From the NCBI RefSeq assembly GCF_031179145.1, contig NZ_JAPSIB010000001.1:90853-154852 (forward strand): a stretch of DNA of 64,000 bases. Reading direction: 5' to 3'. Of the stretch, positions 34,713 through 44,104 are shown piece after piece. The number at the start of each line of letters is the position of its first letter. Within the stretch, counting starts at the first letter, position 1. The stretch is from Brevibacterium sp. Its GTDB lineage: Bacteria; Actinomycetota; Actinomycetes; Actinomycetales; Brevibacteriaceae. The notes under the pieces are model-generated. The model saw only the letters and a program-made list of their open reading frames with translations. It was not told where the DNA came from and ran no database searches. The position numbers and the translations under genes are program-made.

Positions 34713-36886
34713 TCCCCGACCAGCTCGACTCCCTCGCCGAGTACTCATCCCCAGTGGTGCGCGACACCGACGTCGTCATCGCCATCGCCCGTCCCGATCT
34801 CGAGACGAACAGCTACCTGTCCCAGCTGTACGCATTCTCGGGGGAGAAGCCGATCCGGATCAGCCACAACTGGCACGATTCCGCCCCAGTCGTCACCTCG
34901 GGGTGGTCGGGCTTCCTCAGTGCTCCTCGGAAGGAGGCCGCGCAGCTCTATGCGGGGCCGACACTCGAGACGACGCATCGGATCACCGACCACCACCTCG
35001 GCGTGAGCGAATTCGCCATCGACGAACAGGGAGCCCGGGCGGTCTATGTCGCGCGCATCGGCGAACCCGAGCGCTATGGCGCCGACGAGGACGTCTCCGC
35101 AGCCGAAGAGCCTCCCCGCCGGATCACCTCGGCGACCTATCTGAGCAATGGGATCGGCTACATCAGGGACCGTCCGGCGCGCGCATTCGTGGTCGACCTC
35201 GTCGACCCGGGACTGGGGAAGACCGGTGTCGAAGGCTCGGGAGAGGTGCACCAGTCGGCTCTCCTCGCCAACCCGGAGTCCGACGTCCACGACCCGCAGT
35301 TCTCTCCCGGAGGACACCGGATCAGTGTGATCTCCGCCGTCGAGCCCGATCGCGGCCACCCCGATCTCAGGACCACCGTGTGGCTGCTCGGCACCGACGC
35401 CCCGCAGGCGGTGGAGCTGCCGCGGCTGAGCGTGCAGCTGCACCGGTGGATCGACGACGACACCCTGCTGCTGATCGCCGCTGATCTCACCGCGCACGAA
35501 CTCGACTTCGTCGCGCAGATGCCCGGCCTCTACGTCCACTCACTCGCCACCGGCGAGACGCGGAGGCTGACCGACCCCGAAACGGTGGCGGTCGCACAGA
35601 TCCCGCCGGTGATCGTCGGCAGGGCTCAGCACGGCAGCGGGGCGGGCGGCAGTCGCCGGAACGGAGGCGCCGATCGTGACTCGGTCGTGGCCGTGATCGA
35701 GACCGACGGTGCGGCGCGACTCGCGCGGATTCCGCTGGCGGCGGAGAACCTTCCACTCGACGATCTCGAATACCTCACCGATGCCACCACGGTGGTCAAC
35801 GGATTCGATCTGGACGGCGACGCGGTGGTGTTCACGGCCGTGACTCCGCAGTCGCCGGCCGTTGCAGCCCGGATCCCGCTGTCGGCGGGGACCGCCGCAC
35901 CTGCGATCCTGCAGGACCATCCGGCGCCGAGCGGTTTCGTGCTGCCCGAGGTCGTCAGGGTCGAGGGCGAAGGCGGAACGGTCACCGGATGCCTCGCGAA
36001 GCCGGCAGGGGAGGGACCGTTCCCCGTCGTGCTCAACATTCATGGCGGGCCCTTCTCCCAGTACACCCACGGGTGGTTCGACGAAACGCAGGTGCTCACC
36101 TCGGCGGGCTATGCCGTCGTCTACGCGAACCCGCGCGGATCGAACGGTCGCACCCGGGCATGGGGCAAGGCAGTCCAAGGGAACATGGCAGAGCCCGCGA
36201 TGCGCGACGTTCTCGCGGTCCTCGATCATGTGCTGGCCGCGAACCCGGACCTCGACGGCACCCGCCTCGGCGTCCAGGGCGGTTCCTACGGCGGTTTCCT
36301 CACTGCGATGATCATCGCGCACGAGCACCGCTTCCGGGCAGCGATCGTCGAACGAGGGTTCCTGGATCCGCGCAGCTTCATCGGCACCTCGGACATCGGG
36401 CGCTACTTCGCCGAGGAGTACACCTCACGTGACGCCGCCGCCATCGAGCGCCAATCGCCGCTCGCTCACACCGCCAAGGTTCGGACCCCGACTCTGGTGA
36501 TGCATTCGGAGCTCGACTTCCGATGCCCGCTGGAACAGGCGCAGCAGTACTACGCCGCGCTGCAGCGGGCCGGGGTGAAGACGGAGCTGCTGGTCTTCCC
36601 GGGGGAGAACCACGAGCTCTCACGGTCCGGCCAGCCGCGACACCGGAAGCAGCGTTTCGACGCCATCCTCGAGTGGTGGGAGCGACACCTCGGCGGGTCG
36701 CGGTCCCCGGCTCCGGCCACAGTGGTGGAGGAGCTGGGGGAAGAGCTCGATGAGCTCGATCCCGAGCTGCTTCCGGAGGCTGCCGTGCCAACAGGTGTGG
36801 CTCTCGGGGCGCGAAGCTCTGACCCGGACGTCGCGCCGGGAGTGGAAGCGGCCGGGGCCGGGTCCGCGACTCCGACGGTTCGCTGA
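34709..36886 (+). CDS. S9-family (prolyl oligopeptidase-type) serine peptidase
   Basis: This 725-residue enzyme has an N-terminal beta-propeller-like region and a C-terminal alpha/beta-hydrolase domain. The triad candidates are Ser526 (GGSYGGF), Asp603 (SELDFRC) and His635 (ENHELSR). An NIHGGPFSQYTHGWFDE block supplies the oxyanion region. There is no signal peptide, so it is cytosolic, an acylaminoacyl- or oligopeptidase type. A Pro/Glu-rich C-terminal tail of about 70 residues follows the hydrolase domain. Insertion between the HIT gene and PIP synthase is unusual for this operon, and the ATGA overlap shows it is translationally coupled. Confidence 0.88.
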   Translation: MIPDQLDSLAEYSSPVVRDTDVVIAIARPDLETNSYLSQLYAFSGEKPIRISHNWHDSAPVVTSGWSGFLSAPRKEAAQLYAGPTLETTHRITDHHLGVSEFAIDEQGARAVYVARIGEPERYGADEDVSAAEEPPRRITSATYLSNGIGYIRDRPARAFVVDLVDPGLGKTGVEGSGEVHQSALLANPESDVHDPQFSPGGHRISVISAVEPDRGHPDLRTTVWLLGTDAPQAVELPRLSVQLHRWIDDDTLLLIAADLTAHELDFVAQMPGLYVHSLATGETRRLTDPETVAVAQIPPVIVGRAQHGSGAGGSRRNGGADRDSVVAVIETDGAARLARIPLAAENLPLDDLEYLTDATTVVNGFDLDGDAVVFTAVTPQSPAVAARIPLSAGTAAPAILQDHPAPSGFVLPEVVRVEGEGGTVTGCLAKPAGEGPFPVVLNIHGGPFSQYTHGWFDETQVLTSAGYAVVYANPRGSNGRTRAWGKAVQGNMAEPAMRDVLAVLDHVLAANPDLDGTRLGVQGGSYGGFLTAMIIAHEHRFRAAIVERGFLDPRSFIGTSDIGRYFAEEYTSRDAAAIERQSPLAHTAKVRTPTLVMHSELDFRCPLEQAQQYYAALQRAGVKTELLVFPGENHELSRSGQPRHRKQRFDAILEWWERHLGGSRSPAPATVVEELGEELDELDPELLPEAAVPTGVALGARSSDPDVAPGVEAAGAGSATPTVR

Positions 36887-36890
36887 TCCC

Positions 36891-37511
36891 ATGCTCAATT
36901 CCATTGCCCGTGCGGCATTCACCCGACTCTTCCGACCGCTGGCGAAGCTGCTGCTGCGTGCCGGGCTGACTCCCGATGCGGTGACTGTCATCGGCACTCT
37001 CGGGGTGAGCGCGGGCGCATTGATCTTCTACCCGCTCGGGCACCTGTTCGTCGGCACCCTCGTGATCACCGTGTTCGTCTTCGGTGACATGCTCGACGGC
37101 ATCATGGCGCGAGAATCCGGTCGGAACAGCCGCTGGGGAGCTTTCCTCGACTCGACGCTCGACCGGCTCGCCGACTCAGCCGTGTTCGTCGGCCTGGCGC
37201 TGTGGTACTTCCTCGGCGCCCAGGACGCGGTCACTGCGCTGCTGGCCCTGGGCTGCCTCGTCACAGGTTCGCTTGTGTCCTATGTGCGGGCTCGAGCCGA
37301 GGGTCTGGGCGTCCACGCCTCCGGCGGGATCGCCGAGCGCGCCGACCGCTTATTGGTCACATTGGTCGTCACCGGCTTGGTTGGGCTGGGACTTCCCGAT
37401 ATTGTTCTGTCGGTCGCCCTTGCCATTCTGATGATCGCCTGCTGCATCACCATCCTGCAGCGCATCACCTCTGTTCGTCGTCAACTCCTGGAGAACTATG
37501 AAGCCTCGTAA
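36891..37511 (+). CDS. pgsA: CDP-alcohol phosphatidyltransferase (phosphatidylinositol phosphate synthase)
   Basis: This 206-residue membrane enzyme has the complete family motif D-x2-D-G-x2-A-R-x8-G-x3-D-x3-D: Asp66, Asp69, Gly70, Ala73, Arg74, Gly83, Asp87 and Asp91. The ARAEGLG segment and position after thrS-HIT are typical of the actinobacterial enzyme that joins inositol-1-phosphate to CDP-diacylglycerol, the first step to phosphatidylinositol mannosides. The usual acyltransferase and mannosyltransferase neighbours are missing. The start is ATG at 36891; the Nudix gene overlaps by 14 bases. Confidence 0.88.
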   Translation: MLNSIARAAFTRLFRPLAKLLLRAGLTPDAVTVIGTLGVSAGALIFYPLGHLFVGTLVITVFVFGDMLDGIMARESGRNSRWGAFLDSTLDRLADSAVFVGLALWYFLGAQDAVTALLALGCLVTGSLVSYVRARAEGLGVHASGGIAERADRLLVTLVVTGLVGLGLPDIVLSVALAILMIACCITILQRITSVRRQLLENYEAS

Positions 37512-37977
37512 AGCCTCAAGGGTCGTGCTGCTCAATGAGCGTGACGAGGTTCTGCTGATTCGTGCTCAGGACCTCCTCACACCCACGCACCAGTGGTGGA
37601 TGACCTGCGGCGGCGGCTCGGAGATGGGCGAGAGCCCGGCGCAGACGGCTGCGAGGGAACTGGCGGAGGAGACCGGCCTGGAATGCGAACCGAGCGAACT
37701 CATCGGACCACTGGCGATTCGCGATGAGATCTTCGAGTTCACCGAGAAGACCCTTCACCAGCACGAGACCTATTTCGCGTTCCGAACCACCGAGGACATC
37801 GAACTCGAGGATGCGGTGTGGACCGACATCGAGAAGCGCAGCCTGCTGGAATTCCGGTGGTGGTCCCGTGCGGACCTGCTCACGACGACGGAGACCGTCT
37901 ATCCCAAGAATCTCGTCAGCCTGCTGGACATGGCCAAGGAAGGTTTGGTCCCCGAAGTTCCCGTGGTGATCGACTGA
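37498..37977 (+). CDS. Nudix hydrolase
   Basis: This 159-residue protein has the complete Nudix box at about residues 39-61: G-x5-E-x7-R-E-L-x-E-E-x-G, seen as GGSEMGESPAQTAARELAEE followed by TGL. SRVVLLNERDEVLLIRAQ is the usual first strand. The substrate, a nucleoside diphosphate linked to another group, is not predictable. The ATG at 37498 lies inside the end of the PIP synthase gene, so it is translationally coupled. Confidence 0.9.
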   Translation: MKPRKASRVVLLNERDEVLLIRAQDLLTPTHQWWMTCGGGSEMGESPAQTAARELAEETGLECEPSELIGPLAIRDEIFEFTEKTLHQHETYFAFRTTEDIELEDAVWTDIEKRSLLEFRWWSRADLLTTTETVYPKNLVSLLDMAKEGLVPEVPVVID

Positions 37978-37979
37978 AC

Positions 37980-38100
37980 TTCCGACGTCCGGGTTCGGCC
38001 CGGGCCGGGTTCTGTCCTCGCAGCCACCGCCTCGGCGCGATTCGGACTTCTGGGTACGGCCATGGCCGGATTCTGCCCTCGGAGCCACGCCTCGGCGCGC
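37980..38100 (+). repeat. About 60-bp imperfect tandem duplication after the Nudix gene
   Basis: Units 37980-38040 and 38041-38100 share blocks such as GGCCGGRTTCTG and GCCTCGGCGCG. A third partial unit starts at 38101 (TTCCGACGTTC). It begins two bases past the stop codon. Confidence 0.75.
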
Positions 38101-38150
38101 TTCCGACGTTCCTGCGTGCGCGCTTCGAACGTGGGGAAGTGGGGAGAGTA

Positions 38151-38156
38151 TAGAAT
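38151..38156 (+). promoter_or_regulatory. -10 box of yebC-ruvC
   Basis: TAGAAT inside TATAGAAT, 31 bases before the yebC start; AGAGGAAGGA serves as the ribosome site. No convincing -35 is seen. Confidence 0.5.
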
Positions 38157-38187
38157 CGAAGGGCTTTATCTAGAGGAAGGAACACCA

Positions 38188-38940
38188 GTGTCAGGTCATT
38201 CCAAGTGGGCAACGACTAAACACAAGAAAGCTGCCATCGATGCCAAGCGCGGCAAACTCTTCGCCAAGCTGATCAAGAACATCGAGGTTGCCGCCCGAAA
38301 CGGTGGACCTGATCCCGATGGCAACCCGACCCTCTTCGACGCGATCCAGAAGGCGAAGAAGAACTCGGTTCCCGCTGACAACATCACTCGCGCGGTCAAG
38401 CGCGGTGGCGGACTCGACGGTGGCGGAGTCAATTACGAGACCATCATGTACGAAGGCTATGCCGCCGGCGGCGTCGCTCTGCTCATCGAGTGCCTGACCG
38501 ACAACCGCAATCGTGCTGCGTCCGAGGTTCGCGTGGCGGTCACCCGCAACGGCGGCTCGATGGCCGATCCCGGATCCGTGTCCTACAACTTCAACCGCAA
38601 GGGCGTCATCGTGGTGCCTGCTGAGGGCACCGACGAGGATGCGATCCTCGAGGCGACCCTGGACGCCGGTGCGGAAGAGGTCAAGGATCACAGCGAGACC
38701 TTCGAGGTCATCTGCGAGGCGACGGACCTGGTTGCCGTCCGCACCGCGTTGGTCGAAGCCGGAATCGACTATGACTCCGCCGACGCGTCGTTCGTCCCCG
38801 GACTCGAGGTGAGCCTCGATGCGGATACTGCTGTGAAGGTCTTCAGGCTCATCGACGCGCTCGAAGACAGCGACGAGGTTCAGAACGTGTACACCAACGC
38901 GGACGTCAGCGACGAGGTTCTGGCCGAGATCGACGCTTGA
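38188..38940 (+). CDS. YebC/PmpR family transcription/translation factor
   Basis: This 250-residue protein starts [22 protein letters not shown], broken by family-typical Lys clusters, and contains [15 protein letters not shown] and the [14 protein letters not shown] block. YebC proteins were described as DNA-binding regulators and more recently as ribosome-associated factors for proline-rich stalls. The GTG at 38188 follows GAGGAAGGA. ruvC starts on the last base of its stop codon, the usual yebC-ruvCAB arrangement. Confidence 0.95.
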   Translation: MSGHSKWATTKHKKAAIDAKRGKLFAKLIKNIEVAARNGGPDPDGNPTLFDAIQKAKKNSVPADNITRAVKRGGGLDGGGVNYETIMYEGYAAGGVALLIECLTDNRNRAASEVRVAVTRNGGSMADPGSVSYNFNRKGVIVVPAEGTDEDAILEATLDAGAEEVKDHSETFEVICEATDLVAVRTALVEAGIDYDSADASFVPGLEVSLDADTAVKVFRLIDALEDSDEVQNVYTNADVSDEVLAEIDA

Positions 38941-39536
38941 TGCGCATCCTCGGTGTCGATCCCGGTCTGACCCGGTGCGGGTTGGGCATCATCGACACGC
39001 TGCCCGCGCGCAAAGCGAAGATCGTTGCGGTCGACGTCCTGCGGACGCCGTCTGCGGATTCCGTTGACTTGCGTCTGGGCAACCTCGCCGAGGCGTTCGA
39101 TACCTGGTTGGACACGTATCGCCCCGATGTGGTGGCCATCGAGCGGGTGTTCGCCCGCAACGATGTGTCCACCATCATGGGAACGGCTCAGGTGTCCGGA
39201 TTGACGATGGGGCTGGCCGCGAGGCGAGGGATCCCGGTGGCGATGCACACCCCGTCGGAGGTCAAGGCGGCGATCACCGGCTCAGGCCGGGCCGACAAGA
39301 AGCAGGTCACCAACATGGTGACGCGCATCCTCGGCCTCGACGCGCCCCCGAAGCCGGCCGACGCAGCCGACGCCCTGGCGATTGCGATCTGTCACTCATG
39401 GCGAGGAGCGATGAGTGCGCAGTCGACTCCCGGCACCAACAAGGACCTGACCGAGCGGAAGAGCGGCGGCAGGCAGGGCTCCGGACTGACCAAGGCGCAG
39501 GAGCAGTGGGCGCAGGCTCTGCGCCGGACGAAGTAG
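38940..39536 (+). CDS. ruvC: Holliday junction resolvase RuvC
   Basis: This 198-residue endonuclease cleaves Holliday junctions. Catalytic residues are visible: Asp7 in [10 protein letters not shown], Glu68 in [10 protein letters not shown], and the acidic pair in [11 protein letters not shown]. The C-terminal about 35 residues are an extra Lys/Gly-rich tail. The ATG at 38940 overlaps the yebC stop by one base (a TTG one codon earlier is possible). Unlike most relatives, ruvAB do not follow directly: a terminator and a DUF222/HNH gene intervene. Confidence 0.95.
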   Translation: MRILGVDPGLTRCGLGIIDTLPARKAKIVAVDVLRTPSADSVDLRLGNLAEAFDTWLDTYRPDVVAIERVFARNDVSTIMGTAQVSGLTMGLAARRGIPVAMHTPSEVKAAITGSGRADKKQVTNMVTRILGLDAPPKPADAADALAIAICHSWRGAMSAQSTPGTNKDLTERKSGGRQGSGLTKAQEQWAQALRRTK

Positions 39537-39577
39537 GCTCACGTCTGAACGAGAGTGAGAATCGGTAGTCGCGCGTA

Positions 39578-39613
39578 GGAAGCGGCGGGCGCACAGGAGG
39601 CGGCGGGCGTGGG
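39578..39613 (+). repeat. 18-bp tandem repeat after ruvC
   Basis: Two adjacent units of the form GGAAGCGGCGGGCGCACA and GGAGGCGGCGGGCGTGGG, near 39578-39613. Confidence 0.6.
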
Positions 39614-39635
39614 CATCTTGTGCTCGGGTTCGATC

Positions 39636-39667
39636 AGGGGTCCTTAACCGGAGGGTTGAGGACCCCT
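39636..39667 (+). terminator. Terminator after ruvC
   Basis: 14-bp stem AGGGGTCCTTAACC (39636-39649) and GGTTGAGGACCCCT (39654-39667) with one wobble pair and a GGAG loop, followed by TTGG. It separates ruvC from the inserted gene and ruvAB. Confidence 0.85.
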
Positions 39668-39669
39668 TT

Positions 39670-39974
39670 GGCGTATCTGCCTGGGATGGGTGGGGGAGTG
39701 GATCCTGGGGGTGGGTCAGACCAGGGATCCGTTGCCGGCATCCGCGTCAGTGGCGGTTGCTAGCCTGATCTCATCGACAACAAATCGAGGACTGATGACG
39801 GTGAGGATAGGCGGAAGTGCACAGAAATGATTCTCCTCGCTCAAGAGCAACCACCTTGAATCAGACGCGCAATAAGACGAATTATCTTCGAAAAACGTTC
39901 TAGACAGATTCGATTCACAGGCCTTATAATTGACGTAAGCGGGCAACACAGACGTTGGCGAACGGAACGAGACC
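39670..39974. other. Lower-G+C spacer before the DUF222/HNH gene
   Basis: About 300 bases richer in A+T than the flanks. A short minus-strand frame here has no ribosome site or recognisable product. The right part (39920-39960, with TTATAAT-like sequence) probably holds the promoter of the DUF222 gene. I see nothing else. Confidence 0.45.
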
Positions 39975-42095
39975 ATGACTCTCACCCCCGACCGGAAGAA
40001 GCGGAGCAAGCGCTGTACCAGCGCGGCTCAAGGCTTCGATCCGGCCGGCGCCGACAGTGAAGAGTCGCCCGCTATCAAGTCCTTCGCTGCCCAGCCGAAG
40101 CGTGCTCCTCGGTCGCTGCGCGACCAACTCGAGGCGGCCGGTCTCGACCTGTCAGAACACCCCCTGGCCGACCGTTTCGACGCGATCCCGGCCATCCCTG
40201 CCGACGATGACGCGCACCCTGCAGAACCGGCGACTAGCGGAGGCACCGAAGGCCGGTCTGCCGGTCCCGCGCCCGTGTGCGACCCCGCGGCTGTCGAGGA
40301 CGGTGCGTCACTCACGCCTCCTTCACCCCTCGCCGATTCGCCGGTTCTTTCTGGCACTGAAGGTCAGATCGCTGGCACTGAAGGTCAGATCGCTGGCTCC
40401 GCTTCCGAGGTCCCGGCGACCGGCCCCGCTCCCGATGCCCTGGCCACCACTGACCCGGACCTACGGTCTGAGTCTGATTCTGGACCGGTGGCGCATCCTC
40501 TCCTCACCGATCAGGCGTGGAGGGATCTGGCCCGCACCGCTCCGGAACTGACGGCGAGCATCGAATGCCTCGAGCATCTCAAGAACGAGTTACGGTCCTT
40601 CGACCGTCCGATGGGACCCGAGGAGGCGCTGCTGGTCATCGATGGAGTCGAAACCGCCACCCGCGTCCTTGAAGGCGTCTCCGCCCTGGCGTTGTCGGTC
40701 TTCGACCGGTGCGGGACCCCGACTGATCTCGGGGCGAAGACCACGAAAGCTCTCGTGCAGAATCGTCACCAGCTCACCGGTGCCGAAGCCACCCGCCGGA
40801 CTGAGTTGGCCAAGAATATCGGCGGTCAGGTGTCGATGTCGGGGCAGGCAGTCGAACCGTTGTGTCCGGTCGTGGCTGAGAGTGTGCATGCCGGGGTGCT
40901 CTCGGCGGGGCAGGCGGGCGTCATCGGGGAGTGTTTGCAGAAGCTGCCGACCTGGGTCAGCCCCCAGGTCCGAGCAGAGACCGAGAAAACTCTGGTTGAG
41001 CATGCTCCGCAGGTGCGGGTGACGGACCTGCGAGTGATCTTCACCCGCCTCCTCGAGGAGATCGACCCGGACGGTCAGGAACCGGCCGATGCCGTGGATC
41101 GGTCGCGGTATCGGGTGAATTTGCGGGCTCGCCGGAATGGGGACTGGGACCTGTCCGGGTTGTTGGATGCGATCACCGGGGGAGTGCTCCATGGTCTGCT
41201 GACCTCACGGATCCAGACGGCCGAGAAGACGAACGACAGCAACGGTGCCGACGGTTCGCCGAGTGAGTGTGCAGCCGTCGGGGGCGCTGCAGACGCGGAG
41301 TCGGCTGGGCAGGAGATGTTGGAGATCTTCGATGCCGTCCTCAGCGGCGACCGGTATGACGCACCCCTGCTGCCAGCAGGATCGCCCGATGCCACCGATG
41401 CCACCGATGCCGCGGGTCGGGCGGGTTCCACCCTCGCGGATGACTCTGCTGGTGTTCCGGGTGGGGTGGGTGTGCGGGCGGATGGGACCCTGGTTGATGT
41501 TCGTGCCGAGCAGGGATCGGTGAAGAACCAGATCTATGAACGGTTCGCGACACTGATGTCACGTATCGATATGACCCGGGTCGCTGCTGGGGCCCCCTAC
41601 GCTCTGGTGGTCACGGCGAAAGCCGAAGACCTCGCAAACCAGAAGGGTGCTGGTGTCACCGGGGTGGAGACTCCGGTGCCGATCAGTGAGTTGGTCGCGG
41701 GTGGTCTCAACGGGGCGGTGTTCTTCCACCTGATGAGCCGGCAGGCGAAGACAGTGCAGGTGGCGACGGAGAAACGGTTCGCCAATGCCAGGCAGATCGC
41801 GATCCTCACCGCTAGGGATCAGGGGTGTACGTTCCCGGGTTGTGAGACTCCGCCGGGGTGGTGCGATGTGCACCATATTGTGCCCTGGTCAGAAGGCGGG
41901 CTGACTGATGTCAATAATCTGACGTTGGCGTGTGGTCGGCATCATCACCTGATCGATAAGTCGGATTGGTATGCGGTGATGCTGGTCGATGGGCGGCCTG
42001 CGTGGGTGCCACCGGCGTCGGTTGATCCGGCCAGGGAGCCGATCCTGCATGCCCGGTTCATCGCCCGAGAGATCATCGACACCCTCTTCGATTGA
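39975..42095 (+). CDS. DUF222 domain-containing HNH endonuclease
   Basis: This 706-residue protein has a variable Pro/Ala/Glu-rich N-terminus (about 1-170), a central DUF222 region (about 190-420), a variable acidic insert, and a C-terminal HNH nuclease: CTFPGCETPP (zinc Cys pair), CDVHHIVPWSEGG (catalytic His-His), NNLTLACGRHHHLID. Such proteins occur in many copies in actinobacterial genomes and are suspected to belong to selfish or mobile DNA; no activity is proved. A 21-bp in-frame tandem duplication and other short repeats lie in its variable parts. It interrupts the ruvC-ruvAB locus, which argues for insertion. The start ATG at 39975 lacks a strong ribosome site. Confidence 0.88.
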   Translation: MTLTPDRKKRSKRCTSAAQGFDPAGADSEESPAIKSFAAQPKRAPRSLRDQLEAAGLDLSEHPLADRFDAIPAIPADDDAHPAEPATSGGTEGRSAGPAPVCDPAAVEDGASLTPPSPLADSPVLSGTEGQIAGTEGQIAGSASEVPATGPAPDALATTDPDLRSESDSGPVAHPLLTDQAWRDLARTAPELTASIECLEHLKNELRSFDRPMGPEEALLVIDGVETATRVLEGVSALALSVFDRCGTPTDLGAKTTKALVQNRHQLTGAEATRRTELAKNIGGQVSMSGQAVEPLCPVVAESVHAGVLSAGQAGVIGECLQKLPTWVSPQVRAETEKTLVEHAPQVRVTDLRVIFTRLLEEIDPDGQEPADAVDRSRYRVNLRARRNGDWDLSGLLDAITGGVLHGLLTSRIQTAEKTNDSNGADGSPSECAAVGGAADAESAGQEMLEIFDAVLSGDRYDAPLLPAGSPDATDATDAAGRAGSTLADDSAGVPGGVGVRADGTLVDVRAEQGSVKNQIYERFATLMSRIDMTRVAAGAPYALVVTAKAEDLANQKGAGVTGVETPVPISELVAGGLNGAVFFHLMSRQAKTVQVATEKRFANARQIAILTARDQGCTFPGCETPPGWCDVHHIVPWSEGGLTDVNNLTLACGRHHHLIDKSDWYAVMLVDGRPAWVPPASVDPAREPILHARFIAREIIDTLFD
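40353..40394 (+). repeat. 21-bp perfect tandem duplication within the DUF222 gene
   Basis: Two identical copies (40353-40373, 40374-40394) encode GTEGQIA twice. In frame and without mismatch, so recent or recently homogenised. Confidence 0.9.
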
Positions 42096-42118
42096 CGAGG
42101 AACCCCTGCGGGTGGGGG

Positions 42119-42166
42119 ACAACTCCGCCCACAACTGCGCCCACAACTGCGCCCACAACTCAGCTT
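42119..42166 (+). repeat. 12-bp tandem repeat downstream of the DUF222 gene
   Basis: Four units of ACAACTGCGCCC type (42119-42130, 42131-42142, 42143-42154, last one degenerate) in the gap before ruvA. Confidence 0.85.
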
Positions 42167-42310
42167 CGGCATTCAGGCGGTCAGTTCAACGGGGTCAGTC
42201 GAACGAAGAGTGGATGCCGTTGCCTGATACCGTCGGAATGTCGGACCGGGCGGCGGAAGGCATCCTGCTAACCTGGATTCGTACACGTGTTCCCACTCGA
42301 AAGGCAGTCC

Positions 42311-42907
42311 GTGATCAGTTTCCTCCGCGGTACGGTTCATCGCATCGCAGCTGACCACCTCGTCGTTCTCACGTACGGGGTCGGACGCAAAGTCCACGTG
42401 ACACCGGACACCTTGTCCAAGACCCGTCACGGGGCGGACATCGAGCTGGTCACCACTCTCGTCGTCCGCGAGGACTCGATGACTCTGTTCGGGTTCGCCA
42501 CCGAAGATGAGAATCACACTTTCGAAGTGCTCCTGTCGATCTCGGGAATCGGTCCCAGGCTGGCCATGGCGATCCTCGCGGTGATGGGACCCGATGAGCT
42601 GGCAGCCGCCATCTCGAATCAGGATGCCAATGCACTCACCCGAGTGCCCGGCATCGGCAAGAAGGGCGCTTCGCGCATCATCCTCGAACTCGAGAACAAA
42701 CTGCCCAAGCTGGCTGCAACGTCGCCCGGCCCCCAGTTGTCGTTCGGTGGCAGCAATCAGCAGGTCGTCGATGCTCTCGTCGGCCTCGGCTGGAAGGAAC
42801 CGCAGGCCGCCGAGGTGGTGCAGGAGGTCACCGATGACATCGGGACCGATGCCGGCACCTCGGTGATCCTCAAGGCCGCGCTGAAGATTCTCGGTGCACG
42901 GAAATGA
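42311..42907 (+). CDS. ruvA: Holliday junction branch-migration protein RuvA
   Basis: This 198-residue protein binds four-way junctions and loads RuvB. It has an OB-fold N-terminus ([11 protein letters not shown]), two helix-hairpin-helix motifs ([12 protein letters not shown] and [16 protein letters not shown]), and a C-terminal domain that touches RuvB ([14 protein letters not shown]). The GTG at 42311 is chosen because the protein then starts as the family does. The ruvB start overlaps its stop. Confidence 0.95.
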   Translation: MISFLRGTVHRIAADHLVVLTYGVGRKVHVTPDTLSKTRHGADIELVTTLVVREDSMTLFGFATEDENHTFEVLLSISGIGPRLAMAILAVMGPDELAAAISNQDANALTRVPGIGKKGASRIILELENKLPKLAATSPGPQLSFGGSNQQVVDALVGLGWKEPQAAEVVQEVTDDIGTDAGTSVILKAALKILGARK

Positions 42908-44022
42908 CACCGGCGGATCATCGGCGCCTCGGTGGTGCGGAGGATGTCATGGAAGGCGAAGAAGCCATGTCATACGAAATGGACTTCGGGGACCAAAGGC
43001 TGACCGGTGCGGAGGAGGAGCGCCTCGTCTCCGGTCAGGCCGAGTTCGCCGAGCAGGACGCGGAGGCCGCGCTGCGCCCCAAGGGTCTGCAGGACTTCAT
43101 CGGCCAGCCGCAGGTTCGTGAACAGCTCTCACTCGTCCTCGACGCGGCGAAGGCACGGAACAAGGCTCCTGACCACGTGCTGCTCTCCGGGCCTCCTGGG
43201 CTGGGAAAGACAACCCTCGCCATGATCATCGCGCACGAGATGCAGACGAGTCTGCGAGTCACCTCGGGGCCGGCCGTCCAGCACGCCGGCGATCTCGCCG
43301 CGATTCTGTCGTCACTCGAGGAGGGCGAGGTCCTCTTCATCGATGAGATCCATCGCATGGCGCGAGCCGCCGAGGAGATGCTCTACGTTGCCATGGAGGA
43401 CTTCCGGGTCGACGTGATCGTGGGCAAAGGTCCTGGAGCGACCGCGATCCCTCTGGATCTGCCGTCCTTCACTCTCGTCGGTGCCACCACCCGCTCGGGG
43501 CTGCTCCCGGCGCCGCTGCGTGATCGCTTCGGCTTCACCGGTCACCTCGACTTCTACTCCAGCTCCGATCTGCTCACGGTCCTCCACCGGTCTGCCCGGA
43601 TGCTCGGCATCCAAGCCGACATCGAAGGACTGCGTGAGATCTCCACGCGTTCCCGGGGGACCCCGCGTATCGCCAACCGACTCCTGCGGCGGGTCCGCGA
43701 CTGGGCTCAGGTCCGCGGAAGCGGGGTCATCGACAAGTCCGCTGCGCTCAAGGCGCTGAAGGTCTATGAGGTCGATGCCCTGGGACTCGACCGCCTCGAC
43801 CGAGCTGTTCTCCAGGTTCTGTGCAAACGCTTCGGGGGAGGACCCGTCGGTCTGGGAACTCTCTCGGTCTCCGTCGGCGAGGAGGCGGATACGGTCGAGA
43901 CGGTGTCCGAGCCGTACCTCGTGCGGGAGGGCCTGATCTCTCGCACACCACGCGGTCGAGTGGCCACCTCGGCGGCTTGGAAGCATCTGGGGATGCAGAT
44001 CCCAGCAAACTATGAGTACTGA
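42904..44022 (+). CDS. ruvB: Holliday junction helicase RuvB
   Basis: This 372-residue AAA+ motor drives branch migration. Walker [10 protein letters not shown], Walker [10 protein letters not shown], sensor 1 GATTRSG and the arginine finger region are intact, followed by the winged-helix domain ([24 protein letters not shown]). The ATG at 42904 overlaps the ruvA stop (ATGA). Later in-frame ATGs at 42949, with a good GGAGGA, and 42967 would give the more usual 351-357 residues and may be the true start. Confidence 0.95.
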   Translation: MTPADHRRLGGAEDVMEGEEAMSYEMDFGDQRLTGAEEERLVSGQAEFAEQDAEAALRPKGLQDFIGQPQVREQLSLVLDAAKARNKAPDHVLLSGPPGLGKTTLAMIIAHEMQTSLRVTSGPAVQHAGDLAAILSSLEEGEVLFIDEIHRMARAAEEMLYVAMEDFRVDVIVGKGPGATAIPLDLPSFTLVGATTRSGLLPAPLRDRFGFTGHLDFYSSSDLLTVLHRSARMLGIQADIEGLREISTRSRGTPRIANRLLRRVRDWAQVRGSGVIDKSAALKALKVYEVDALGLDRLDRAVLQVLCKRFGGGPVGLGTLSVSVGEEADTVETVSEPYLVREGLISRTPRGRVATSAAWKHLGMQIPANYEY

Positions 44023-44104
44023 TCCCAATGGATGGGTTCGCCTTGAGTCCTCGCGACGAACTAAGGTAGTGGACTGACTTGATTCTTATGAAAGGTAGAA
44101 ATCT

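Noticed and set aside
39716..40009. 97-codon minus-strand frame in the lower-G+C spacer before the DUF222 gene
   Set aside because: No ribosome site, no similarity I recognise, and it overlaps the DUF222 start. More likely chance in A+T-richer DNA.
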